From Thermomonas haemolytica (GTDB lineage Bacteria > Pseudomonadota > Gammaproteobacteria > Xanthomonadales > Xanthomonadaceae), in the NCBI RefSeq assembly GCF_004346265.1, contig NZ_SMAP01000001.1, positions 1 to 64,000 on the forward strand: a stretch of 64,000 nucleotides of DNA. The letters run 5' to 3'. Shown one piece after another: positions 55,995 through 64,000 of the stretch. Under the pieces are notes generated by a model. It searched no databases and was not told the origin of the DNA. It saw only the letters and a program-made list of their open reading frames with translations. Position numbers and translations under genes: made by a program. Within the stretch, counting starts at the first letter, position 1; every line of letters begins with the position of its first letter.

Positions 55995-56314
55995 TGAAAC
56001 AGATCAAGGCGTTCGTGCACCGCAACCGGGTCTCCGACCTGATCCACGCGCTGGAAGCCGCCGGCTTCCAGCGCCTGAGCCTGTTCGACGTGAAGGGCCT
56101 GCTGCGTGCACTCAGTGCACGCGAGCAGGAGTATTCGGTCGAGTTCGGCGACCAGGTGATCAACGAGGTGCAGATGGAGCTGTTCTGCGAGGATGAAGAC
56201 GTGGCCCGGGCTGTGGAAATCTTCCGCCGTGTCGGGCGGACGGGGCGACCGGACGCGGGCTGGGTCTATGTCAGCCCGGTGGAGCAAGCATTCCCCATCG
56301 ACGGCACCGCGTAG
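55994..56314 (+). CDS. P-II-like small protein linked to RND pump
   Basis: The 106-aa protein (MKQIKAFVHRNRVSDLIHAL...) has the beta-alpha-beta P-II/CutA-type layout: K-x-I-K-AF-V, a helix with ALEAAGF, a strand region, then ARAVEIFRRVGRTG and GWVYVSPVEQAF. It resembles metal-associated P-II-like proteins encoded after CzcA. The start overlaps the czcA stop (TGATG). It may sense metal or nucleotide to tune the pump. Confidence 0.75.
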   Translation: MKQIKAFVHRNRVSDLIHALEAAGFQRLSLFDVKGLLRALSAREQEYSVEFGDQVINEVQMELFCEDEDVARAVEIFRRVGRTGRPDAGWVYVSPVEQAFPIDGTA

Positions 56315-56336
56315 GACCCAAGGGAGCTGGCACGTC

Positions 56337-57584
56337 ATGCGAACACACAGCGCAGTCCGAGAATTCGTGGTTCCAGTGGGGTTGGCAGCGCTGGCCGTCG
56401 TGCCCGCGCTGTACCTGCGTGTGACCGGGAGCAGCGTCGGCGCCCTGGGCGACATGGTGCTGTTCGGCATGGCGATTCTGGCCGCCGGCTTCCTGCTGTC
56501 GTGGGGCGCGGAGGCTGCCGAGAAGTACATCGCCACCGGCTTCGTGCTGGCGGTGGTCGCACTTATCACGGTGCTGCCCGAATACGCGGTGGACTTCTAC
56601 TACGCCTACCGCGCCGGCCAAGATCCGGCGTCCGGGTATGTGGCCTACGCCGCCGCCAACATGACCGGTGCCAATCGCCTGTTGATCGGGCTTGCCTGGC
56701 CGCTGCTGGTGGGGTTGCACTGGTGGCGCTCGCGGCAACGCGGGATTGCGTTGCAGGTCGAAAATTCGGTCGAAATCGTCTTCCTTGCGTTGGCGAGCGC
56801 GTATGCCTTCGTCATCATCCTCAAGAACCGCATCGGCCTGTTCGATTTCGTCGTGCTGGGTGCCTTGTTCTGCCTGTACCTGTGGCGCACATCAAAGGCC
56901 GAGAACGAAGAAGAGGAAGAAGACGAAGAGCCGGGCCCGGGCGCGGTGATCGCGCAGTTGTCGCCCGGCAAGCGCTGGACGGTGATGGCAGTGATGAGTG
57001 TGGCGGCCGCAGGCGTGATCCTGCTGGCGGCCGAACCCTTCGCCGAATCGCTGGTGGCTTCGGGTCGACGCCTGGGGATGGACGAGTTCCTGTTGATCCA
57101 GTGGCTGGCACCGCTGGCCAGCGAAGCGCCGGCGGTCACCATCGCGATCCTGTTCGTGCTGGATGGCCGCGCCCGCGCCGGTCTGACCACGATGATCAGC
57201 GACAAGATCAATCAATGGACCCTGCTGGTGGGCATGCTGCCGATTGCCATGAGCATTGGTGCCGGTGAGTTGACCTCGCTGCCATTGGACGCACGCCAGC
57301 ACGAGGAATTCTTCCTGACCGCCGCGCAATCGATGTTCGCACTGGCATTGCTGCTGCGCATGCGGCTGAGCCTGGTTGGCGCCGTGGCGTTGGCGGTGCT
57401 GTTCGTCGGGCAGCTGATGCTGGCGTTCTTCTATCAATCCAACCCCGAGCAGGAAATCTTCGTGCTGACGGCCATCGCCTGGCTCTATCTGGCACTGGCG
57501 GGCATGCTCCTGGCGCGTGACGCCCGGCGCCTTCCCGCGCTGCTGCGAGCGGCGTGGCAGACCCGTGAGCGCAATCATGCGTGA
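56337..57584 (+). CDS. sodium/calcium exchanger-family antiporter
   Basis: The 415-aa protein has about eleven membrane segments in two inverted halves, with alpha-repeat motifs around [13 protein letters not shown] and [16 protein letters not shown]. An acidic cytoplasmic loop ([11 protein letters not shown]) lies between the halves. This is the CaCA superfamily layout; it probably exchanges a divalent cation for Na+/H+. It lies between the RND genes and lspA on one strand. Confidence 0.8.
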   Translation: MRTHSAVREFVVPVGLAALAVVPALYLRVTGSSVGALGDMVLFGMAILAAGFLLSWGAEAAEKYIATGFVLAVVALITVLPEYAVDFYYAYRAGQDPASGYVAYAAANMTGANRLLIGLAWPLLVGLHWWRSRQRGIALQVENSVEIVFLALASAYAFVIILKNRIGLFDFVVLGALFCLYLWRTSKAENEEEEEDEEPGPGAVIAQLSPGKRWTVMAVMSVAAAGVILLAAEPFAESLVASGRRLGMDEFLLIQWLAPLASEAPAVTIAILFVLDGRARAGLTTMISDKINQWTLLVGMLPIAMSIGAGELTSLPLDARQHEEFFLTAAQSMFALALLLRMRLSLVGAVALAVLFVGQLMLAFFYQSNPEQEIFVLTAIAWLYLALAGMLLARDARRLPALLRAAWQTRERNHA

Positions 57585-58086
57585 GAGACGCACCGCGCAG
57601 GGTGGCGTGCCGCGAATGCCAAGCGCGCTGCCGTGGCTCGGTGTGTCCGCCGCCGTATTGGCCGTCGATCAGCTCACCAAATACTGGGTGCTGACCGCAT
57701 TGCCGGAGCACACGGCGGTGCCCGTGTTCGACTCCTGGTGGAACTGGTACCGCTCCTATAACACCGGTGCTGCCTTCAGCTTCCTCAGCTCGGCCGGCGG
57801 CTGGCAACGCCATGTCCTGACGTTCCTTGCGCTGGCGATCGCCGCGCTGTTGACGCGTTGGCTCACCAAGCTGCCACGTCATGCATGGCCCCCGGCGCTT
57901 GCCTACGCCTTGCTTATCGGAGGCGCCTTGGGCAATGCGGTGGATCGCATCATGCGCGGGCATGTGGTGGATTTCATCCAGTGGCATTGGCGCGACTGGT
58001 ACTGGCCCGCATTCAATCTGGCCGATGTCGCCATCGTCACCGGTGCCGCAATTCTGGTGTTGCAAGGCATCTTTCGGCGCGGCTAG
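57577..58086 (+). CDS. lspA: signal peptidase II (LspA/PbrC type)
   Basis: The 169-aa protein has four membrane segments and the LspA catalytic motifs: [28 protein letters not shown] (first Asp) and [11 protein letters not shown] (second Asp). LspA removes the signal peptide of lipoproteins. In pbr operons a dedicated LspA (PbrC) accompanies lead resistance, which fits its place here. It overlaps the antiporter stop by 8 bp. Confidence 0.88.
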   Translation: MRERRTAQGGVPRMPSALPWLGVSAAVLAVDQLTKYWVLTALPEHTAVPVFDSWWNWYRSYNTGAAFSFLSSAGGWQRHVLTFLALAIAALLTRWLTKLPRHAWPPALAYALLIGGALGNAVDRIMRGHVVDFIQWHWRDWYWPAFNLADVAIVTGAAILVLQGIFRRG

Positions 58087-58124
58087 AACGGCTTGCCGCG
58101 TGGCTCATTCACGGAGAACGAATA

Positions 58125-59543
<1,419 letters not shown>

Positions 59544-59617
59544 CTATCCGGGATCGACTGCGCGGCGCTGTTTCGTTGCTTGGAGCCGCGGTCCCAGTGC
59601 GGGGGGAATTCGCCAAA

Positions 59618-60019
59618 TCACGATCGATCGAGAAGTTCGAGTGTCGGACATGAACCGCCGCCCGGCGCCTGACTGCATTCGGCGATGAGGCTCATCAGAT
59701 CGACTTCCAACCGGTGTAATGCATCGAGTCGTTGGCGAACATCGACCAGCTTGAGCGCGGTCAGTTGACGCGTTTGTTCGCAAGCGCGCTTGCCTTTGAT
59801 CTCCAACAGCCCGGCAATTTCATCCAGGGTAAAACCCATCGCCTGGGCGCGCCGGATGAACTGCAGGCGGGCGACATCAGCCGAGCCATAGTGGCGAAAA
59901 CCGCCTTGGGGTCGCTGGGGTTCCGGCAACAGTCGGCGGCGCTGGTAGTAGCGCACGGTTTCGACGTGCACCCCGGCGGAAGCCGCCAGTTTGCTGATAG
60001 TGAGGGGGCTCGCGGCCAT
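59618..60019 (-). CDS. merR: mercury-responsive regulator MerR
   Basis: The 133-aa protein has a MerR helix-turn-helix (SPLTISKLAASAGVHVETVRYYQ) and the three mercury ligands Cys80, Cys115 and Cys124, with the same spacing (35 and 9) as Cys82/117/126 of Tn501 MerR. It is divergent from merT with a canonical mer operator between. The ATG at 60019 was chosen; an upstream TTG lies inside the operator. Confidence 0.9.
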   Translation of the reverse strand: MAASPLTISKLAASAGVHVETVRYYQRRRLLPEPQRPQGGFRHYGSADVARLQFIRRAQAMGFTLDEIAGLLEIKGKRACEQTRQLTALKLVDVRQRLDALHRLEVDLMSLIAECSQAPGGGSCPTLELLDRS

Positions 60020-60022
60020 GAC

Positions 60023-60054
60023 TTGACTCCGTACCAAGGTACGGACCGTAGTAT
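60023..60054 (+). promoter_or_regulatory. mer operator-promoter (PmerTP)
   Basis: TTGACT (60023-60028), then CCGTACCAAGGTACGG, a perfect dyad with the same CCGTAC-N4-GTACGG spacing as the mer operator, then TAGTAT (60049-60054) after a 20-base spacer. The merT ATG starts only 6 bp beyond the -10 box, so the transcript may be leaderless. Confidence 0.75.
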
Positions 60055-60060
60055 GCGCCC

Positions 60061-60417
60061 ATGGCCAGACTCCCTGCCAGATCCTCCCTTCCAGCCATCA
60101 TTGCGGCGAGTCTTGCCGCCTTCGCGGCATCCGTGTGCTGCGTGGTGCCTCTGGTTTTGGTGCTGCTGGGCATCAGCGGCGCATGGATTGCCAACCTCAC
60201 CGCGCTGGATGCCTGGCGACCTTGGTTCAGTGCCGCCACGCTGGGGTGCTTGGGTCTGGCTTTCTGGGCCCTCTATGGGCCGGCGTCACGCTGCCGTACC
60301 GACGGAGAATGCGTGGATCCTCGGGTTCTGTATCGCCGCAGGCGTTGGCTGTGGATCGCCACGGTGCTGATCGGCTTGTTGCTGCTGTTCCCCTATTACG
60401 TAGGCTGGTTTCTGTAG
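60061..60417 (+). CDS. merT: mercuric ion transporter MerT
   Basis: The 118-aa membrane protein has three segments. The vicinal cysteine pair in the first (AASVCCVVPLVLVLLG) and the conserved GISGAWIANLTALDAWRPWF stretch are MerT signatures; a second pair appears as CRTDGEC in the loop. It carries Hg2+ from MerP to the cytoplasm. No merA reductase follows. Confidence 0.87.
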   Translation: MARLPARSSLPAIIAASLAAFAASVCCVVPLVLVLLGISGAWIANLTALDAWRPWFSAATLGCLGLAFWALYGPASRCRTDGECVDPRVLYRRRRWLWIATVLIGLLLLFPYYVGWFL

Positions 60418-60427
60418 GAGTTGATCG

Positions 60428-60715
60428 ATGCGCAAATCCATATTGGGCTTGGTGATGATGGCGTGGGTCGGCGTGGCGATCGCGGCGACACCCAAGCAGG
60501 TCGTACTCAACGTCAAGAACATGACCTGTCCCGCTTGCAGCATCACCATCGAGAAGGCCTTGGACCAAGTGCCGGGCGTGACGGGCAGGCAGGTGAATAC
60601 CCAGGCGGGAACAGTGGTCGTGACGTTCGACGCGGAGCGAACAAGCTTGCCTGTCGTAACGCGTGCCATTACGGACGCCGGCTTTCCTGCCAGCGTGAGG
60701 GCAAAGGGTGGCTGA
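60428..60715 (+). CDS. merP: periplasmic mercury-binding protein MerP
   Basis: The 95-aa protein has a signal peptide (SILGLVMMAWVGVAIAA) and an HMA fold with KNMTCPACSITIEKAL (the two-cysteine metal site) and an alpha-beta tail. It binds Hg2+ in the periplasm and passes it to MerT. It starts 10 bp after the merT stop and is overlapped by the next gene. Confidence 0.88.
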   Translation: MRKSILGLVMMAWVGVAIAATPKQVVLNVKNMTCPACSITIEKALDQVPGVTGRQVNTQAGTVVVTFDAERTSLPVVTRAITDAGFPASVRAKGG

Positions 60716-60929
60716 GTTGCAGTTGCAGAGCACGCTGACGTGCCCGCAGTGTGGACATCAGGCTGTCGAAACCATGCCGACGACGGCGTGCCAGTTCTTG
60801 TACGAGTGCGTGGGCTGCGGCGAGCTACTGAAACCCAAGCCGGGCGACTGTTGTGTTTTTTGCTCGTACGGCACCGTGCCGTGTCCGCCCATCCAGCAAA
60901 ACAGTTCCTGCTGTGACAGCACGGGTTAA
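60708..60929 (+). CDS. GDCCVxC-domain Cys-rich protein
   Basis: The 73-aa cytosolic protein has TLTCPQCGHQ, CVGCGELLKP, the KPGDCCVFCSYG motif that names the family, and a tail with CCD. GDCCVxC proteins are found after merTP genes and probably bind mercury or another soft metal. GTG start overlapping merP by 8 bp. Confidence 0.82.
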   Translation: MAELQLQSTLTCPQCGHQAVETMPTTACQFLYECVGCGELLKPKPGDCCVFCSYGTVPCPPIQQNSSCCDSTG

Positions 60930-60934
60930 CCACG

Positions 60935-61123
60935 CTACGCAGCCAAGATCAGTTCGTTTTCGTACGGTTCCGGAAAATCGCCCACATCGATGTTGTCTAG
61001 CGCGAGGTGTGATGTGAATTGCGCCGAGATCGTCATCGGCGCCCTGATGTCATCCAGGGAGGTGCGGGAATTCTCGCGACGCACGACGGGCACGACGTAA
61101 GGCCCGTTCGGGCGCAATTTCAT
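60935..61123 (-). CDS. small hypothetical ORF at transposon-like right arm
   Basis: This 62-codon ORF (MKLRPNGPYVVPVVRRE...) starts at an ATG directly abutting the coiled-coil fragment on the other strand. It has no recognisable domain. It may be a short remnant of a gene divergent from the TnpT/KfrA-like gene, or non-coding. Confidence 0.3.
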   Translation of the reverse strand: MKLRPNGPYVVPVVRRENSRTSLDDIRAPMTISAQFTSHLALDNIDVGDFPEPYENELILAA

Positions 61124-61125
61124 AA

Positions 61126-61707
61126 CGCGCGACTAGCCAACACAACGGCAACGGCCAGTGCGGCGCATGGCACCAGCATGCCCGCGAGGCGCTGGAACAT
61201 TACCGAACCTCGGTCAAGGAGCAGCGTGACCAGGAACAGCGCCGGCACGAACACCAGGTCCAGGAACTGCAGGTCGCCCTGCGTCAGGCCAATGAGGCCC
61301 TGACCGCCAAGAACCACGAGCTGCTGCAACTGAACCGCGACAACAGTCAGTGGCTCGAACGGCACGGCCGCCTGGAACGGGAATTGACGCAAACCCGCCA
61401 AGCGGCGCAAGCCCAGCAACAGGAATTGGACGCATTGCGACAGACAGCGGTGGAGCACCAGGCCCTGCAGGCACGGTGGGCGCAAGATCTCCAGGCCTTG
61501 GAAGCCGCACACACCGAACTGACCGGCGCCCGCACGGACGCCGCGAAGGAACGGGAGCGCCGCGAGCATGCTGAAGCGGAGGCGCTGCGCGCCGGCGTCC
61601 GGTTGGAGACGTTGGAGCAGTTGCTCGCGCAATTGCGCTTACAGGAAGACAAGCCCGAAACGCCGGAACGATCGACAGTCCCATCCCGGCAGACTCGAAA
61701 GACCTAG
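61126..61707 (+). pseudogene. KfrA/TnpT-like coiled-coil protein, 5'-truncated
   Basis: The frame is open from 61126 without a start and encodes a continuous Gln/Glu/Arg-rich coiled coil (AREALEHYRTSVKEQRDQE ... RLETLEQLLAQLRL). WHQHAREALEHYR and NRDNSQWLERHGRLERE are typical of KfrA-like proteins and of TnpT, the cointegrate-resolution protein of Tn4651-type Tn3 transposons. The N-terminal DNA-binding part is missing. Its place 90 bp from the right inverted repeat favours a transposon origin. Confidence 0.6.
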
Positions 61708-61742
61708 CCTGTGGCCGGCATGATGGAGCGCAAGCTTTCGCT

Positions 61743-62543
61743 ATGAATCCACTGCGCCTGGCAGCCAAAATCCCTTCACATCAGAAGGTTAGGCGCCGAA
61801 CGGCTGTTTTTTGCATGAATCCCTGCCGACCCTCAACCGGGCTCGGTCACACCATCGTCCTCTGCCTTCGTGCCGGGCAAGTCCTGGCCTACTTGTCGCT
61901 GCTCGACCTGCAGTGCTGGACCATCCGGTTGGGACAGGCCGCGCCTGACACGGCCGATCGCACCGTGGTGGTCCACGTCGACCCGCTGAAGACGCGCTAC
62001 GGCGACGACTGGACGATCCACGAATTCGACCATGCGCTGATCGGCGACCAGGTCGGCCCGGACTACCTGGGGCAAGCGGTGCTCCAAAGCGGCCGCATGC
62101 AGCAGCAGGTTGCCGCCGTCATGCGGCGCGTGATTGACCGGCGCGACCGACTCGAAGCCGAGCAGGCACAACAGGAATTCGAGGCGGTCCGAGGACTGTC
62201 GTCGCCGGCGAGGGAAGCGGCCATCCGAGACTTCGTCGCGCTGCGCCGGCAGCGCTTGGTGAACCACATCAGCATGTTTGCCGAGCATGGCAACGCGGGC
62301 ACGCAGATGGGGGCATGGGTGCGGGAGGGCGCCATTAAGGCGACGCAGCCCGACCCCGTCAGCACCGACGGCCTGAACGCCGCGGCCCGGCTCGTACTTG
62401 AGGACGTAGTCACCCAGCTTTCTAACACGCTCACGCAAGCACCGGCCGATTTTGTGCTCGATCCAGAGCGTTACCTCTGGCTATTCGGCGACATGGGGCA
62501 GGCATTAATCTCGATCGCGCTCGCGAAGGAATTCCACCGTTGA
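61743..62543 (+). CDS. hypothetical protein, 5' end replaced by repeat
   Basis: The open frame spans 266 codons, but the first 32 overlap the 41-bp inverted repeat, so the native N-terminus is probably lost or altered. The rest is a helical protein with AGQVLAYLSLLDLQCW, VHVDPLKTRYGDDW, a charged coiled-coil region (RRVIDRRDRLEAEQAQQEFE) and a C-terminal WLFGDMGQALISIALAKEF. I do not recognise the family. Confidence 0.5.
   Translation: MNPLRLAAKIPSHQKVRRRTAVFCMNPCRPSTGLGHTIVLCLRAGQVLAYLSLLDLQCWTIRLGQAAPDTADRTVVVHVDPLKTRYGDDWTIHEFDHALIGDQVGPDYLGQAVLQSGRMQQQVAAVMRRVIDRRDRLEAEQAQQEFEAVRGLSSPAREAAIRDFVALRRQRLVNHISMFAEHGNAGTQMGAWVREGAIKATQPDPVSTDGLNAAARLVLEDVVTQLSNTLTQAPADFVLDPERYLWLFGDMGQALISIALAKEFHR
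61797..61837 (+). repeat. 41-bp terminal inverted repeat, right copy
   Basis: It is the inverted counterpart of 44413-44453 (38/41 matches). No matching target-site duplication was seen outside the two copies (CACGAC on the left, CGGGCT on the right), which argues for rearrangement after insertion. Confidence 0.75.
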
Positions 62544-62781
62544 CTATGCGCTCCACCGGTTTCTGTAGCGCTTGGTCTGGTCAATCGTGGGGTTCCAACG
62601 CCGGTGGCAACGCATTCGAGATAAGGTGGATTTATCGGGGGTAGGGAAGGGGACATTGGATATCTAGAACTCCCCCGGGCGGCTCATACTGTGGCTGCGC
62701 ATCCAGTCCGGCGACCAATCCGGGGGGAGGAAGTCCTGGCCGCGCTACCCGCCTGGTGGAGCTGAGGTGTCAGTAAGTGGC

Positions 62782-63483
62782 TCACACAGCCCACCACCAT
62801 GTAGAGCCGTGGATAATGCGATCACCTTGCTGGCTCCAACTGTATCGCTTCCACATCGATTGTCTGGGGGACCCACCGAGTTTGGCCTCATCTGCCAACC
62901 TCTTGAACGCCTCATCTGTAACCCAGGTCCTTTCGTTCAAGTTCAAGTCGGTGAGCTTTGCGGCATAGTTTGCCGCCCGCCCAACCCAAACAATGTCATT
63001 TCCGCCCCGAACGCCTGTACGCGCCGCGCGGATTGCGCTGGTGTCAATGCCGACTACCTGCTTTACCTCGCCCGTCCATCTTGGATACTGCTGCCGTAAC
63101 GCAGGGTTGACGATCTGCTGGACTGCATAGTTAATTTTCAATCCAGCGATCGCAGCTGGTGTTGTCTGACGGTCGCCCACCCAGATCCCCATCACCCGAT
63201 CGCCGTCATAAGACGTAATCTTTCCACCTTCCTTTCTAATGATGCTGGCCGCGCAATACAGGAAGGTCTTGTACACCTCCGCGCTGAGTTGCCAATTCTC
63301 GGCATCGACCATGCTCGTGGATCCTTGCAGGTCAGCATAAAGAACTGTGGCTCGGTCGAACTCCACCGCATCATTGCCGAGCCTTAGATCCTCGGGATCT
63401 GGAACGACCTGTCCTTGACGCGTGGCCCAAGCGCTGCGAGCGATATCCGATACAGCCGTCTTCATGTCATCGAGCAGAGGCAT
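62782..63483 (-). CDS. pycC: class III nucleotidyl cyclase, Pycsar PycC-like
   Basis: This 233-aa stand-alone cyclase domain has VLYADLQGST (metal Asp51), a GGKITSYDGDRVMGIW segment (metal Asp95) and RAANYAAKLTDL (Asn172 and Lys176, transition-state region). Unlike regulatory adenylate cyclases it has no sensor or membrane part. It starts 2 bp after the stop of a TIR-effector gene. This is the layout of Pycsar anti-phage operons, where PycC makes cCMP or cUMP after infection. The nucleotide made cannot be told by eye. Confidence 0.82.
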   Translation of the reverse strand: MPLLDDMKTAVSDIARSAWATRQGQVVPDPEDLRLGNDAVEFDRATVLYADLQGSTSMVDAENWQLSAEVYKTFLYCAASIIRKEGGKITSYDGDRVMGIWVGDRQTTPAAIAGLKINYAVQQIVNPALRQQYPRWTGEVKQVVGIDTSAIRAARTGVRGGNDIVWVGRAANYAAKLTDLNLNERTWVTDEAFKRLADEAKLGGSPRQSMWKRYSWSQQGDRIIHGSTWWWAV

Positions 63484-63485
63484 AG

Positions 63486-64000
63486 TCAGTTCCTCGGACC
63501 CGCTTCAAGAATTCTGGCCCGGATTTGCTCGCAGGCCGGCGCCAGGAAGGCCCGAGCATCGGCACCCTTTACATAGCGGTAAGGCACCGTAGTCAGGCCT
63601 GCGAGGTCGCTAGGCAGCTTCAACTTTTCCTCGCGTGGTTCCATCAGGAACGCTCGCCTGCGTCCCAAGAACCCGATGAACATGCCGAGCTCAAAGACGA
63701 CGTTGTCGCGCATTGCAGGCCATTCGTCGCCTCGGCTGATCACCATGTCGTCTGCGTGTGCGACAGCAATGGCAAAATCGGCTTGTTCCAGCTGCTGTTC
63801 GAGCTCGTCGAGCGTGTAATTCGACGCGCGGAATACACCATGGTCCCAGACCACGGTCAGGAACGGGTCGTGCTCGAAGTGCTGTACTAGCAAACGTGTT
63901 ACGGGCAAGGCCTCGACCGAGGACATCACGAACACACGGACCTTCTCCCGGGCCTGGGCTATGGTGGAGTTACGCTCCATCAAACGGCGGGACAGCGTGG
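63486..64000 (-). CDS. pycTIR: Pycsar TIR effector (PycTIR-like), partial at window edge
   Basis: The visible part (171 codons) carries a CAP12/Pycsar-type TIR domain: VRVFVMSSVEALPV, a central ADFAIAVAHADDMV, DNVVFELGMFIGFLG with the catalytic-type Glu, and LKLPSDLAGLTTVPYRY. Such TIR domains destroy NAD+ when activated. An ATG exists at 63980, but the frame remains open to the edge (residues TLSRRL before MERNS), which looks like the end of a cyclic-nucleotide-binding domain; Pycsar TIR effectors carry that domain N-terminally. The gene therefore probably continues beyond 64000. Confidence 0.8.
   Translation of the reverse strand, partial: TLSRRLMERNSTIAQAREKVRVFVMSSVEALPVTRLLVQHFEHDPFLTVVWDHGVFRASNYTLDELEQQLEQADFAIAVAHADDMVISRGDEWPAMRDNVVFELGMFIGFLGRRRAFLMEPREEKLKLPSDLAGLTTVPYRYVKGADARAFLAPACEQIRARILEAGPRN

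Overview
The window reads as accessory-rich chromosome (or a chromosomal island) of a high-GC gammaproteobacterium of the Xanthomonadaceae/Lysobacteraceae. The support is indirect: a LexA box of the TTAG-N6-TACTA form known from Xylella and Xanthomonas, copL-copA-copB style copper genes, and a chromosomal-type integron. No rRNA, tRNA or housekeeping operon is visible, so the genus cannot be fixed.

Layout. (1) 1-610: the last codons of an IS3-family transposase abut a beheaded Xre/MbcA/ParS-type antitoxin gene. (2) 607-2357: a ygiB-ygiC-like pair on the minus strand. (3) 2646-5987: an SOS locus, with umuD-umuC on the minus strand behind a LexA box, and a divergent SRAP (HMCES/YedK-like) gene overlapping a 74-aa orphan. 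(4) 6454-14806: an integron, with intI on the minus strand, attI, and 14 cassettes all on the plus strand, each ended by a recognisable attC. Most cassette proteins are small and of unknown function. Two resemble HEPN proteins, one is DUF1311/LprI-like and one DUF1963-like. (5) 15036-16313: an ATP-grasp-like gene.

(6) 16349-33400: a long minus-strand metal and stress block. In transcription order it holds a small Cys-rich leader-like gene, cusC-cusB-cusA, a DUF2933 protein, an isoprenylcysteine-methyltransferase-like protein, a small exported protein, a beta-CASP metallo-hydrolase, a phosphoketolase-like enzyme, an AarF/UbiB kinase, a CPH-type copper ATPase and acetate kinase. (7) 33532-34359: copD and an Xre regulator, both truncated and joined head to head. 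(8) 34466-44323: the plus-strand copper operon copL-copA-copB-cytochrome c-NTF2-DUF411, then a MerR regulator, a tandem-YHS Cu ATPase, an EF-hand protein, a DUF305 protein and a second copL-like gene. (9) 44413-61837: a 17.4-kb segment bounded by 41-bp inverted repeats and by transposon-gene fragments (a Tn3-like tnpA tail on the left, a KfrA/TnpT-like coiled-coil tail on the right). It carries a lead module (pbrR, pbrT, pbrA), czcI-like-czcC-czcB-czcA, a P-II-like protein, a Ca2+/cation antiporter, lspA, a dihydrolipoamide dehydrogenase and a merR-merT-merP-GDCCVxC mercury uptake module without merA. (10) 62782-64000: a minus-strand TIR-effector gene plus class III nucleotidyl cyclase pair that matches the Pycsar anti-phage architecture. 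The effector frame is still open at the window edge.

How it fits together: metals are taken up or sensed (PbrT, MerT/P, three MerR regulators), moved from cytoplasm to periplasm by three different P1B ATPases, oxidised or bound there (CopA, CopB, DUF411, EF-hand, Cys/His-rich small proteins) and sent out by two RND pumps. The most interesting signals are the Pycsar pair, a recurrent class of small exported Cys-rich proteins (three of four ending in RPPI[GA]) followed by hairpins directly upstream of metal operons, and cassette ends that extend attC pairing well beyond the R boxes.
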